Below, piece after piece: positions 41,269 to 50,849 of a stretch of DNA of 64,000 bases. A program made the position numbers and the translations under genes. The notes below the pieces were generated by a model that did not search any database, was not told where the DNA came from, and worked only from the letters and a program-made list of their open reading frames with translations. The stretch's first letter is position 1. Each line of letters opens with the position of its first letter. Origin of the DNA: Thalassospira marina (GTDB lineage Bacteria > Pseudomonadota > Alphaproteobacteria > Rhodospirillales > Thalassospiraceae); the NCBI RefSeq assembly GCF_002844375.1, contig NZ_CP024200.1:357501-421500 (forward strand), given 5' to 3'.

Positions 41269-42048
41269 CTATCGCGGCGGGGAAATGGAGCGGGCGGTTT
41301 CGACGATGTGGGGGACGATTTCGGCTTCGGCCTGTTCCAGCGTCCAGCGGATCACGGGAAGCGAGCAGTGAATGGCGGCAACCGGTGTGCCATCCAGGGT
41401 GCAGATGGGGGCGGCAATATTTATTTCATCGGGCAGGACCTGACGCAGGCTCATGCAATATCCCTTGTCCCGCGCGGTCAGGATATCTTCAAGGATTTTG
41501 CCGCGATCCAGCGTTGTCCAGGGGGTATATTGTTTTAGCGGCCATTCATTGACGCATTTGCGAATGGTGGCTTCGTCCTGGCGGCTTAGAATAACGCGGC
41601 CCGACGATGCCGTAAGTGCGGGCACCCGTCGGCCAATTACCGATGCGCCATAGCTGGTCCGATAGCCGGGAATGCGCACGACATACATGATTTCCTGATC
41701 AATCGGGCGGGCCATATTAATCGTTTGCTGAAGCTGGCGGCTTAGCTCGATCAGGCGGGGCATGGCCAGTTGCACAAGGTTATCCGACCAGAGATAGGCA
41801 TAGGCCATATCCAGATATTTCAGAGATGGCCGATAACGCCGCGTTTCCGCATTTTTGTTAAGATAACCCAACTGGTGCAGCGTGTTAACAAACCGTTGGG
41901 CCGCACTTTTATCAAGCCCTGTTTCGCGGGCAATTTCGGAAAGGCTGAGCTCAAGCTTGTCTTCCGAAAAGACTTCAAGAATGCGTAAACCCTTTTCCAG
42001 CGAAGCGACATACAGCGTGTCCTGTCGCGGCTTTTCGCGATCTTTCAT
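41269..42048 (-). CDS. IclR-family regulator of the second peptide-type ABC/GGT cluster
   Basis: 259 residues. Winged helix (VASLEKGLRILEVFSEDKLE, LSEIARETGLDKSAAQRFVN) and IclR effector domain (TASSGRVILSRQ; GYCMSLRQVLPDEINIAAPI). Divergent from the ABC-GGT-M20 operon, whose promoter region carries overlapping inverted repeats. Probable repressor or activator of that operon; the effector is unknown. Confidence 0.9.
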   Translation of the reverse strand: MKDREKPRQDTLYVASLEKGLRILEVFSEDKLELSLSEIARETGLDKSAAQRFVNTLHQLGYLNKNAETRRYRPSLKYLDMAYAYLWSDNLVQLAMPRLIELSRQLQQTINMARPIDQEIMYVVRIPGYRTSYGASVIGRRVPALTASSGRVILSRQDEATIRKCVNEWPLKQYTPWTTLDRGKILEDILTARDKGYCMSLRQVLPDEINIAAPICTLDGTPVAAIHCSLPVIRWTLEQAEAEIVPHIVETARSISPPR

Positions 42049-42130
42049 CCCGGACTTTCCCCCATTTCGTTCCGAACAAATAGATCAGGATGCTTGACTC
42101 ATTAATCAAGGCTTCTTATCGTTGATTGGT

Positions 42131-42160
42131 ATACAGTAATCTGTATTACAATATAATACA
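42131..42160. promoter_or_regulatory. Overlapping inverted repeats in the iclR/ABC promoter region
   Basis: ATACAG-TAAT-CTGTAT (42131-42146) and TGTATTA-CAATA-TAATACA (42142-42160) overlap and share the TGTAT half. They lie 56-85 bp upstream of the binding-protein start, a natural place for the IclR protein to bind. Confidence 0.6.
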
Positions 42161-42215
42161 AAATGTTTCGGCGAACAACGCCGTCACCAAAAAACATATA
42201 TGTCACGGAGGCATC

Positions 42216-43736
42216 ATGAAGACGGTTCTTAAGGGGGCGAGCCTGTTCGCCCTCACGATGCTGGCCGCCTCGGGTTCTGCCCTTGCCGGTAAAGCAGACG
42301 ACACGCTTAACATCTCGTTCACCAAAGAACTTGAAAACGTCGACGGTTACTTCAACTCATCCCGCGAAGGGGTGATCATGCAGCGCACCGTTTGGGACAG
42401 CCTGTTGTATCGCGACCCGGAAACGGGTGAATACAAGGGGAACCTGGCAACGGACTGGAAATGGGTTGATGACGTCACCCTGGATTTGGACCTGCGCAAG
42501 GGCGTGAAGTTCCATAACGGGGCTGATTTCACGGCTGACGACGTTGTTTACACCGTAAACTGGGTGGTTGACCCGGCGCATGGGGTGAAAACCCAGCGCA
42601 ATGTCAACTGGATGAAAAGTGCGGAAAAGCTGGATGATTACAAAGTCCGCCTGCACCTGAAGGCTCCGTTCCCGGCTGCATTTGAATATCTTTCCGGCCC
42701 GGTTCCGATTTATCCGCATGAATATTATGCCAAGGTTGGCCCCAGCGGCATGGGCCAGAACCCGGTTGGCACCGGCCCTTACAAGGTTGTGTCGGTCGAA
42801 CCGGGCAAGCATTTTGTGCTGGAAAAATTCGATGGGTATTTCAAGGACAGCCCCAAGGGGCAGCCGAAAATCGGCCATCTTGATATTCGCACCATCCCCG
42901 ATATCAATACCGAAGCTGCCGAACTGTTTAGCGGCGGTCTGGATTGGATCTGGCAGGTGCCCGCCGACCAGGCCGAAAAATTCAAGGAAATGGACCAGTT
43001 CACGGTTGCCAATGAAAGCACGATGCGCATTGGTTATATCGACATGGACGCCGCAGGCCGCACCGGCGAGAAAAACCCGATGACCGATGTGCGGGTTCGC
43101 CAGGCCGTTGCCCATGCGATTGATCGCCAGGCCATTGTTGACGGGTTGTTAAAAGGCAAGTCCAAGGTTGTCGATGCCGCCTGTTTTCCGACCCAGTTTG
43201 GCTGCACCCAGGATGTTACCAAATACGATTACGACCCGGAAAAGGCAAAGGAACTGCTGGCGGAGGCCGGTTATCCTGACGGTTTCACCATCGATTTCTA
43301 TGCCTATCGTGACCGCGAATATGCTGAAGCCCTTGCCAATTACCTGAATGCAGTGGGCATCAAGACCAATTTCAAGCTGCTGCAATATTCCGCATTGCGT
43401 GAATTGCGCATGAAGCAGGGTACGCCGATGTCATTCCAGACATGGGGTTCCTATTCGATCAATGATGCATCGGCAATTGTCAGCCAGTTCTTCAAGCTTG
43501 GATCACTCGACACCGCACGTGACGAGGAAATCAAGGGATGGCTGGATGTGGCTGATAGCTCCATCGATCCTGAAAAGCGTAAGGAATATTACGCCAAGGC
43601 CTTCAAAAAGATCGCCGATCAGGCTTATTGGGTGCCGTTATTTTCCTATAACGCCAACTACGTCTTCACCAACGATCTGGATTACACGCCTACCACGGAT
43701 GCTATTCCGCGCTTCTTCCAGATGAGCTGGAAATAA
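42216..43736 (+). CDS. ABC transporter substrate-binding protein, family 5 (peptide type)
   Basis: 506 residues from the ATG at 42216 (CACGGAGGCATC upstream); the longer open frame covers the promoter. Sec signal peptide MKTVLKGASLFALTMLAASG ... ALA. Family 5 features: LDLRKGVKFHNGADFTADDV, GPVPIYPHEYY, NPVGTGPYKVVSVEPG and RQAVAHAIDRQAIVDGLLKG. A disulfide may form between the cysteines in DAACFPTQFGCTQD. Periplasmic receptor of the importer encoded by the next four genes; with GGT and M20 genes downstream a gamma-glutamyl peptide or related amide is the inferred ligand. Confidence 0.92.
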   Translation: MKTVLKGASLFALTMLAASGSALAGKADDTLNISFTKELENVDGYFNSSREGVIMQRTVWDSLLYRDPETGEYKGNLATDWKWVDDVTLDLDLRKGVKFHNGADFTADDVVYTVNWVVDPAHGVKTQRNVNWMKSAEKLDDYKVRLHLKAPFPAAFEYLSGPVPIYPHEYYAKVGPSGMGQNPVGTGPYKVVSVEPGKHFVLEKFDGYFKDSPKGQPKIGHLDIRTIPDINTEAAELFSGGLDWIWQVPADQAEKFKEMDQFTVANESTMRIGYIDMDAAGRTGEKNPMTDVRVRQAVAHAIDRQAIVDGLLKGKSKVVDAACFPTQFGCTQDVTKYDYDPEKAKELLAEAGYPDGFTIDFYAYRDREYAEALANYLNAVGIKTNFKLLQYSALRELRMKQGTPMSFQTWGSYSINDASAIVSQFFKLGSLDTARDEEIKGWLDVADSSIDPEKRKEYYAKAFKKIADQAYWVPLFSYNANYVFTNDLDYTPTTDAIPRFFQMSWK

Positions 43737-43768
43737 TCTTCCGGTAACCAGAAAACGGGGTACGGACG

Positions 43769-44686
43769 GTGTTGATTTACACACTCAAAAGGCTGGGGCT
43801 GGCCTTATTGGTTGCCCTTGCCGTCTCGATGCTGAGTTTTACCTTGCTGCATCTTTCGGGGGACCCGGCATCGGCGATTGCCGGGGAATCCGCAACGGAT
43901 TCAGATATCGCGGCCATTCGCGCCTTTTACGGGTTCGACCGGCCATTGATCGTGCAATATGCCGATTGGCTGTTCAGTGCGCTTCGGGGTGATTTTGGTG
44001 AAAGTTATTACTTTCAGCTGCCCGTTGCCCAACTGATCGGCGACCGGCTGTCGATCACGATGACACTTGGCATTTGTGGCATTTCCTTTGCCATTCTGAC
44101 GGCGGTGCCTTTGGGCGTTGCAGCAGCCGTCCGCCCCAACAGCATGATTGACCGGATGGCCCTGTTCATTTCGGTCATGGGGCAGGCCATGCCCAGTTTC
44201 TGGTTTGGCCTGGTTCTGGTGGTGATTTTCAGTATCAAATTCCGGCTATTGCCACCGTCGGGCACGGATGGCTGGCAGAATTTCGTGATGCCAACCATTG
44301 TGCTGGGCTATTACGCGATGCCTGCCATCATGCGCCTGACGCGCGCCGGGATGCTTGATGTTTTAAGTGCCGATTATGTGCGTACTGCGCGCGCCAAAGG
44401 TGCCAGCGAAGTCCGTGTGATGTTCAAACACGCGCTTCGCAATGCCATCATCCCGGTTGTCAGCCTTTCGGCTGTTCAGATGGGGTTCATGCTGGGTGGA
44501 TCGATTGTGGTTGAATCCATCTTTGCCCTGCATGGGGCAGGATATCTGGCGTGGGAATCCATTGGCCGGAACGATTTGCCAACAGTGCAGGCGCTTATCC
44601 TGATTTTTGCGCTGTTCTATATCGTTTTTACCTTCCTTTCCGATTTGTTGAATGCGTGGCTTGATCCGCGCATGAGGGTGGGCTGA
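43769..44686 (+). CDS. Peptide-type ABC transporter permease (DppB-like)
   Basis: 305 residues from a GTG at 43769 (TTG next is the alternative). First helix LGLALLVALAVSMLSFTLLHL, DRPLIVQYADWLFSALRGDFG in the first loop, EAA-type loop YVRTARAKGASEVRVMFKHA. Half of the inner-membrane channel. It follows the binding-protein gene by 32 bp, without the hairpin seen in other operons of this window. Confidence 0.92.
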   Translation: MLIYTLKRLGLALLVALAVSMLSFTLLHLSGDPASAIAGESATDSDIAAIRAFYGFDRPLIVQYADWLFSALRGDFGESYYFQLPVAQLIGDRLSITMTLGICGISFAILTAVPLGVAAAVRPNSMIDRMALFISVMGQAMPSFWFGLVLVVIFSIKFRLLPPSGTDGWQNFVMPTIVLGYYAMPAIMRLTRAGMLDVLSADYVRTARAKGASEVRVMFKHALRNAIIPVVSLSAVQMGFMLGGSIVVESIFALHGAGYLAWESIGRNDLPTVQALILIFALFYIVFTFLSDLLNAWLDPRMRVG

Positions 44687-44687
44687 C

Positions 44688-45587
44688 ATGGCAAAAACAA
44701 TTGAATCCGTCGAAGCCGCCCTGAGTGGCCCGACACCGGGCCAGGTATTGCGCGGGCGCATTTTCGGCCATCGCGGGTTGATGTTTGGTGGCGTGGTTCT
44801 GGCGGCAATTTGCATTGTTGCCGTGCTGGCCCCGGTATTGGCCCCGCATGATCCCTATGCGCAAAACCTGCTGGCACGCATGCAGCCGCCTGTCTGGTTT
44901 GCCAAGGGCACGTGGGATCACCCCCTGGGGACGGACCATTTGGGCCGTGATTATTTATCCCGTCTGATTTATGGCGCGCGTATTTCACTGTTGATTGGTG
45001 GGGTAGCAGCCCTGATTTCCGGCCTGATTGGCACCATGATGGGTGTTGCTGCCGGGTATTTTGGCGGCAAGGTCGATACGGTGGTGACATTTATCATCAA
45101 TGTCCGCCTGGCCATGCCGGTGGTACTGGTAGCACTGGCGGTGGTTGCGGTTTTTGGTGGTTCGCTTCAGGTGGTTATCCTGGTTCTGGGCTTGCTGTTG
45201 TGGGACCGCTTTGCCGTTGTCATGCGGTCTTCGACCCAGCAATTGCGATCGATGGAATATGTCAATGCGGCACGTGCCATTGGCTGTTCAACCTCGCGCA
45301 TCGTGTTTAGCGAAATCATGCCCAACATCGTCAACAGCCTGATTGTGGTTGTGACGCTGGAAATGGCACATGCCATCCTGCTGGAAGCAGCCCTGTCCTT
45401 TTTGGGGCTGGGTGTGCAGCCGCCAACGCCGTCTTGGGGTTTGATGGTGGCCGAGGGCAAAAAGATGCTGCTGTTTGAACCGTGGCTGATTGCCATTCCC
45501 GGTGTCGCGCTGTTTGTGCTGGTGCTGGTGATCAACCTGCTTGGCGATGGTTTGCGCGATGTCACCGCCCCTGAAAACCGCAATTAA
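44688..45587 (+). CDS. Peptide-type ABC transporter permease (DppC-like)
   Basis: 299 residues. N-terminal segment LMFGGVVLAAICIVAVLAPV, the DppC motif HPLGTDHLGRDYLSRLIYGA, EAA loop YVNAARAIGCSTSRIVFSEI and SFLGLGVQPPTPSWGLM near the end. It starts one base after the preceding stop. Second half of the channel. Confidence 0.93.
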   Translation: MAKTIESVEAALSGPTPGQVLRGRIFGHRGLMFGGVVLAAICIVAVLAPVLAPHDPYAQNLLARMQPPVWFAKGTWDHPLGTDHLGRDYLSRLIYGARISLLIGGVAALISGLIGTMMGVAAGYFGGKVDTVVTFIINVRLAMPVVLVALAVVAVFGGSLQVVILVLGLLLWDRFAVVMRSSTQQLRSMEYVNAARAIGCSTSRIVFSEIMPNIVNSLIVVVTLEMAHAILLEAALSFLGLGVQPPTPSWGLMVAEGKKMLLFEPWLIAIPGVALFVLVLVINLLGDGLRDVTAPENRN

Positions 45588-45603
45588 GGAAAGGAGAGAA
45601 GCA

Positions 45604-46635
45604 ATGGAAAATATTCTCTCTGTACGGGATCTTCGGGTGGATATTCCGCTGGCTGGTGGCACTCTGCATGCCGTGCGCGGGCTGGATTTTGACCTGGCAC
45701 GCGGCGAAACCCTGTGCATCGTAGGGGAATCCGGCAGTGGCAAATCCTTGACGTCGCTTGCGATTATGGGGTTGCTGCCCAAACTTGCCAAACGGCAGGC
45801 GCAAAAACTGGAATTTTCCGGGGTTGATCTGGCAACGGCGAATAACCGCAAAATGCGCAGTTTGCGTGGTGACCGGATTTCGATGATTTTCCAGGAACCG
45901 ATGACGTCGCTAAACCCCGCTTACACCATTGGCGACCAGTTGACCGAAGCGTTGCTTCTTCATCGCAAGGTCGGACGCAAGGCGGCAGAGGCCCGCGCCA
46001 TCGAGTTGCTGGAAAAAGTGGGCATTACTGCTGCGGCCAGCCGGTTGGGGCAATATCCGCATCAATTATCGGGCGGGCTGCGCCAGCGTGTGATGATTGC
46101 AATGGCCCTGATGGCGGAACCCGACCTGATCATTGCCGATGAACCGACAACCGCCCTTGATGTAACAATTCAGGCGCAAATTTTGCGGTTGCTGGTGGAT
46201 TTACAGCGCGAAATGAACATGGCGATGATTTTGATCACCCATGATCTGGGCGTGGTGGCGCGCGTTGCCGACAAGGTCGCGATCATGTATGCGGGCGAAG
46301 TGATTGAATCGGGCAATTCAAAGGATGTGTTTACCGCCCCGAAACACCCCTATACCCGTGGTTTGCTGCGCTGTATCCCGGTGCCGGGCAAAACCAGACC
46401 CGGTGAACATTTGGGGTCCATCCCCGGTATTGTGCCATCCCTGATTGGCAAAACACAGGGATGTGCGTTTCGTGGCCGTTGCGATGTGGCGGTTGATGCC
46501 TGCGCACACGACATTCCCGAACGCCAGGGCGTTGACGGGCATGTTTACCGCTGCGTGCATGATAACAGCGAAATACCGTTCCAGGCACCGGGCGAAAGCC
46601 CGACTGCCACCAGCCAAAGCGAGGGCCGGCCATGA
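45604..46635 (+). CDS. Peptide-type ABC transporter ATPase (DppD-like)
   Basis: 343 residues from the ATG at 45604, preceded by AAGGAGAGAAGC; the open frame from 45541 overlaps the permease gene. Walker A GESGSGKS at residues 41-48, signature LSGGLRQRV, Walker B LIIADEPTTALD, and the C-terminal oligopeptide-ATPase extension with TQGCAFRGRCDVAVDAC. ATP hydrolysis for the importer, with the following DppF-like protein. Overlaps it by four bases. Confidence 0.93.
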   Translation: MENILSVRDLRVDIPLAGGTLHAVRGLDFDLARGETLCIVGESGSGKSLTSLAIMGLLPKLAKRQAQKLEFSGVDLATANNRKMRSLRGDRISMIFQEPMTSLNPAYTIGDQLTEALLLHRKVGRKAAEARAIELLEKVGITAAASRLGQYPHQLSGGLRQRVMIAMALMAEPDLIIADEPTTALDVTIQAQILRLLVDLQREMNMAMILITHDLGVVARVADKVAIMYAGEVIESGNSKDVFTAPKHPYTRGLLRCIPVPGKTRPGEHLGSIPGIVPSLIGKTQGCAFRGRCDVAVDACAHDIPERQGVDGHVYRCVHDNSEIPFQAPGESPTATSQSEGRP

Positions 46636-47603
46636 GCGCTGATCAAAAAACACCTGTTCTGGAACTTAAAAACGTTTCCAAAACCTTTTCGATCAAGCAG
46701 GGCATGTTTGGCAAACGCAAGCCCCTTAAGGCGGTTAACGAAGTTGATTTGCGCTTGAACAAGGGTGAAGTTTTGGGGCTGGTCGGTGAATCTGGCTGCG
46801 GGAAAAGTACGCTTGCGCGTATTTTGCTGGGCCTTGAAAAACCAACCAGCGGCCAGGTTCTGGTTGATGGTGAAGATATCGGCACGCAGGACCGTTCCTA
46901 TCTGGCGCGGCGCATTCAGCCGATTTTTCAGGACCCGTATTCATCACTGAACCCGCGCAAAAGCATTGCCGATATTATTTCCCTGCCATTGCGGGTGCAT
47001 AAGGTGGGTGATGCCCGCGAATGGGACAAGAAAACAACCGATATTCTTGATTTTGTCGGTTTGCCCAAACGTGTTTTGCGCAGCTTCCCCAATCAGCTTT
47101 CCGGTGGGCAGCGCCAGCGTGTTGCCATTGCGCGTGCCTTGATCATGAAACCCGAAATCGTCATTTGCGACGAACCAACATCGGCACTTGATGTATCGGT
47201 GCAATCGCAGATCCTTAATCTGCTGGTGGATCTGCGCAATGAACTGGGCCTGACCTATCTGTTTATCAGCCATAATCTGGCGGTGATCGAACATCTGGCA
47301 ACGCGGGTTGCGGTGATGTATCTGGGCCGGGTGGTTGAGGAATCAGCTGCGGCCCCGCTTTTTGCCGAACCGCGCCATCCCTATAGTTCGGCCCTTTTGG
47401 AATCTGTTTTAACGCCTGATCCGTTTATGGGCGTGCCTGATACCCATTTGGGCGCGGTTTACCCCAACCCGATTGATCCGCCCAGCGGGTGCCATTTCCA
47501 TCCACGTTGTGCAAAGGCGATGGATGTTTGTTCAAGTGTGGCCCCGCCCTGCCTGCGCGAGGACCATCGCCGTGTCGAATGCCACCTTTACGGCGCAGGA
47601 TAG
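46632..47603 (+). CDS. Peptide-type ABC transporter ATPase (DppF-like)
   Basis: 323 residues. Walker A GESGCGKST, signature LSGGQRQRVAIARAL, Walker B IVICDEPTSALDVS, and the C-terminal extension ending in GCHFHPRCAKAMDVC. Pairs with the DppD-like subunit. Fifth gene of the operon, 50 bp before the GGT-type gene. Confidence 0.93.
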   Translation: MSADQKTPVLELKNVSKTFSIKQGMFGKRKPLKAVNEVDLRLNKGEVLGLVGESGCGKSTLARILLGLEKPTSGQVLVDGEDIGTQDRSYLARRIQPIFQDPYSSLNPRKSIADIISLPLRVHKVGDAREWDKKTTDILDFVGLPKRVLRSFPNQLSGGQRQRVAIARALIMKPEIVICDEPTSALDVSVQSQILNLLVDLRNELGLTYLFISHNLAVIEHLATRVAVMYLGRVVEESAAAPLFAEPRHPYSSALLESVLTPDPFMGVPDTHLGAVYPNPIDPPSGCHFHPRCAKAMDVCSSVAPPCLREDHRRVECHLYGAG

Positions 47604-47653
47604 GCGCGTCTTTGTCGTTCCGATGTGATCATGCCCAACAAAAAGCATAGATA

Positions 47654-49225
47654 ATGGACAGTTTTTCCAATTCACAAATCATTCGCAAACCAGCTACCAG
47701 AAGTGCCAATGGCGGCATTGTTGCCGCCCAGCATAAACGTGGTGCGCAGGCCGGTGCCGCCATCCTGGCCGATGGGGGCGATGCGGTGGATGCGGCGGTT
47801 GCCACATCCTTTGCCATGGGGGTGCTGGAACCCTGGATGAGCGGGCCTGCCGGTGGCGGGGCGATGATGATTTATCGTGCCGATGAAGACCGCGCCTATA
47901 CGGTTTATTTCGGCATGCGATCACCTGCCGGTTTGAATCCGGCGGATTATCCGCTATCGGGGCAGGGCCGCGCGGGTGATTTATTTCCCTGGTCGCATGT
48001 GGTGGAAGACCGCAACCAGGTGGGCGCAACCGCCATTGCCGTGCCCGGGACCGTGGCCGGGATGGAAACCGCCCATGATAAATTTGGCAAACTGGCGTGG
48101 GGCGACCTTTTAAACCCGGCAGTAAAGCTTGCCGATGAAGGGCTGCATGTGGACTGGTACGCTGCCCTTGTCATTGCGGCGAGCACCCGTGAACTGGCAA
48201 AAAACCCGACCGCGGCAAAAACCTATCTCGAGGATGGCCAGTGGCCCACCATCGCGGGTTGGACCGCCCTTTCGGACAAACGCATTGATATGTCGGTCAT
48301 GGCGCAAACCTTGCGCCGCATGGCCGATAAAGGTGCGCGCGAATTTTACGAAGGTGACCTTGCCCATGAAATTGCTGCCGATGTGCAGGATGCCGGCGGA
48401 TGCCTGAGCGCACAGGATTTGCGCGATTACCGGGCAGAAATTCAAACCCCGCTTGCTGTTGATTATCGTGGCGGTAAAGTTTTTGCCCCCGCACATTTCA
48501 CGGCTGGTGAAAACCTGGCCGAATGCCTTGGGATGCTGGGCAAACAGAATTTTACTGGTGATCGGCCGGGCGCGCAGGCCTATCTGGCCTATGTGGATGC
48601 CCTGCGCAAAACATACCATCGCCGCCTGCGCGAAATGGGCGATATCAATGACGATGCTGCGCCAACCTGTACCACCCATTTCAGCGTAGTGGACCGCCAT
48701 GGCAATATGGTGGCGGTCACCCAGACCCTGCTGTCCATTTTCGGGTCCAAGGTGGTGCTGCCGCAAAGCGGCCTTTTGATGAATAACGGCATTTTGTGGT
48801 TTGATACCGAACCGGGCAAACCCAATTCGCTGGCACCGGCAAAACGCTGTTTGATGAATGTGTGCCCGGCGCTGGGTGAAATTGGCGGCCGTCGCTTTGC
48901 CATTGGGGCATCTGGCGGGCGCAAGATTTTACCGGCCATTTTACAGCTGACTTCCTTCATGGCCGATTTCGGCATGACCCTGGAAGAGGCAATCCATCAG
49001 CAACGGGTGGATAGCAGTGGTGGCGATACCGTAATTGCCGATCAAAGCCTGCCAGATGATGTTCTGGCTCAGCTTAAACAGAATTACCCAACCGTAACAA
49101 CGCGACGCACCATGTTCCCCTATGCCTTTGCCTGCCCTGCGGGAGTGGAGCGGGCCGGGAATGTGAATTACGGCGCGACCGAAATCATGTCGCCCTGGGG
49201 TGATGCGGTGGCGGAAAATGCATGA
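47654..49225 (+). CDS. Gamma-glutamyltransferase-family hydrolase without a signal peptide
   Basis: 523 residues. The Ntn-hydrolase nucleophile is in TCTTHFSVVDRHGN: Thr340 should become the N-terminus of the small subunit after self-cleavage. Other family marks are GGDAVDAAVATSFAMGVLEP, GPAGGGAMMIY and GASGGRKILPAILQL. The N-terminus (MDSFSNSQIIRKPATRSANG) shows no export signal, unlike periplasmic E. coli GGT, so it should act in the cytoplasm on a compound imported by the ABC system. Specificity could be for glutathione-like peptides, gamma-glutamyl amines or cephalosporin-type acyl groups. Confidence 0.88.
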   Translation: MDSFSNSQIIRKPATRSANGGIVAAQHKRGAQAGAAILADGGDAVDAAVATSFAMGVLEPWMSGPAGGGAMMIYRADEDRAYTVYFGMRSPAGLNPADYPLSGQGRAGDLFPWSHVVEDRNQVGATAIAVPGTVAGMETAHDKFGKLAWGDLLNPAVKLADEGLHVDWYAALVIAASTRELAKNPTAAKTYLEDGQWPTIAGWTALSDKRIDMSVMAQTLRRMADKGAREFYEGDLAHEIAADVQDAGGCLSAQDLRDYRAEIQTPLAVDYRGGKVFAPAHFTAGENLAECLGMLGKQNFTGDRPGAQAYLAYVDALRKTYHRRLREMGDINDDAAPTCTTHFSVVDRHGNMVAVTQTLLSIFGSKVVLPQSGLLMNNGILWFDTEPGKPNSLAPAKRCLMNVCPALGEIGGRRFAIGASGGRKILPAILQLTSFMADFGMTLEEAIHQQRVDSSGGDTVIADQSLPDDVLAQLKQNYPTVTTRRTMFPYAFACPAGVERAGNVNYGATEIMSPWGDAVAENA

Positions 49226-49247
49226 CGAAGCAAAGGAAGCAAGAACA

Positions 49248-50642
49248 ATGACCACCCGTGAACAGGCCATAGAGCGCATAACCCGCTATTTCGATGACGG
49301 TGATTTCCTGCGGGAATTGACAGCCTTGGTCGAAATTCCCAGCGAAAGCCAGAACCCCGCCCGTGCTGCTGAGTTGCAGCGCTATATTGATGAACAGATG
49401 ATTCCGATGCTGGGCGCGATGGAATTTACCACCCGCGTTCTTGAAAACCCCAAAGCCGGATTTGGCCCGTTTCTGTTTGCTGAACGCCACGAAGGCGACG
49501 ATCTACCCACCATCCTGACCTATGGCCATGGTGATGTGATTTTGGGGCAGGAAGGCGAATGGCGCGAAGGCCTGGCACCGTTCAAAATCACGGTTGAAGG
49601 GGATCGTATTTATGGCCGTGGCACGGCCGATAACAAGGGCCAGCATTGCATCAATCTTGCGGCATTGCGTGCTGTTATCGCGGAACGCGGGCGGCTTGGT
49701 TTTAACTGCAAAGTGATTATTGAAACCGGTGAAGAAACCGGGTCCCCCGGCCTAGCCGAAATTTTCGAGCAGAATAAAGAGCTGTTTTCCGCCGATGTTT
49801 TGATTGCATCCGATGGCCCGCGCCTGAGTGCGGATCGCCCGACCATGTTTATGGGGTCGCGCGGGGCTATCAATTTTTCGCTGTCGCTGAAGTATCGTGA
49901 AGGCGGCCATCATTCGGGCAATTGGGGGGGGCTGTTAAAAGACCCCGGCATGGTTTTATCCCATGCCTTAACAACAATTACCGATGTGCGCGGCCAAATC
50001 CAGATCCCGGAATGGCGGCCAGACAGCCTGACCGCACCGGTCCGCAAAGCCCTTGAAGATTGTGCGATTACTGAAAACCCGACCGGCCCGAAAATAGACC
50101 CGGATTGGGGCGAAGAAAGCCTGAGCCTGGCTGAAAAGGTTTTTGGCTGGAACAGCTTTGCCATTCTGGCAATGAAAAGCGGTAACCCGGAGAAGCCGGT
50201 AAATGCCATTGCCCCGTGGGCGATTGCGCATTGCCAGCTGCGCTATGTTGTGGGTACCGACCCGGATGATATTTTGCCTGCATTGCGCCGCCATCTTGAT
50301 AAACATGGCTTTACCGATATTGAAATTATTCCGGCGGAAAAGGGCTTCTTCCAGGCCACCCGCCTGGATCCGGATCATCCGTGGGTATCGTGGACGCGGG
50401 AATCAATCATGCGGACCACGGGCAAATCCCCCGCCATTTTGCCCAACCTTGGCGGATCGCTACCTAATGAAACCTTTGCCTATATTCTGGGCATGCCAAC
50501 CGTGTGGATCCCGCATTCCTATGCCGCCTGTTCGCAGCATGCACCAAACGAACATATCCTGAAGGGCCTTAGCCGCGAAGCCCTGCAGATTATGGCCGGT
50601 GTTTTCTGGGATATTGGCGAAAACGCACCTGATGTGAAATAG
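49248..50642 (+). CDS. M20-family metallopeptidase/amidohydrolase
   Basis: 464 residues from the ATG at 49248, with AAAGGAAGC upstream. Di-zinc site: His94 in TYGHGDVI, Asp128 in GRGTADNKGQH, the glutamates in ETGEETGSPG (Glu162, Glu163) and Asp189 in IASDG; a dimerisation/lid domain with REGGHHSGNWGG lies in the middle. It hydrolyses a peptide or N-acyl amide. The length and GEETGSPG fit the carnosinase-like/ArgE-DapE branch. Last gene of the ABC-GGT operon, 22 bp after GGT; probably handles the dipeptide or amide left by the GGT step. Confidence 0.9.
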   Translation: MTTREQAIERITRYFDDGDFLRELTALVEIPSESQNPARAAELQRYIDEQMIPMLGAMEFTTRVLENPKAGFGPFLFAERHEGDDLPTILTYGHGDVILGQEGEWREGLAPFKITVEGDRIYGRGTADNKGQHCINLAALRAVIAERGRLGFNCKVIIETGEETGSPGLAEIFEQNKELFSADVLIASDGPRLSADRPTMFMGSRGAINFSLSLKYREGGHHSGNWGGLLKDPGMVLSHALTTITDVRGQIQIPEWRPDSLTAPVRKALEDCAITENPTGPKIDPDWGEESLSLAEKVFGWNSFAILAMKSGNPEKPVNAIAPWAIAHCQLRYVVGTDPDDILPALRRHLDKHGFTDIEIIPAEKGFFQATRLDPDHPWVSWTRESIMRTTGKSPAILPNLGGSLPNETFAYILGMPTVWIPHSYAACSQHAPNEHILKGLSREALQIMAGVFWDIGENAPDVK

Positions 50643-50667
50643 GCAGGCGTTAATTTGCATTGATGCG

Positions 50668-50706
50668 AACCCCGCTGATCGTAACCGATTGGCGGGGTTT
50701 TCTTTT
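50668..50706 (+). terminator. Rho-independent terminator of the ABC-GGT-M20 operon
   Basis: AACCCCGC (50668-50675) pairs with GCGGGGTT (50692-50699), followed by TTTCTTTT, 26 bases after the M20 stop. Confidence 0.8.
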
Positions 50707-50759
50707 GCGCTAAATCATCCGGCCGGTCTGAGGGAATATGATGTGAGTGGCGAAAATAA

Positions 50760-50790
50760 AACCCCCGGCCACTGACAGATGCCGGGGGTT
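50760..50790 (-). terminator. Rho-independent terminator of fucD
   Basis: Perfect 10-base arms AACCCCCGGC (50760-50769) and GCCGGGGGTT (50781-50790); on the minus strand the stem is followed by TTTATTTT. It lies 60 bases after the fucD stop. Confidence 0.82.
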
Positions 50791-50849
50791 CAAACCGGGA
50801 ATAACCCCGGCCGGAGAGAGAGCGTTTGACAGGGTTTGGAAGCGGCGGT

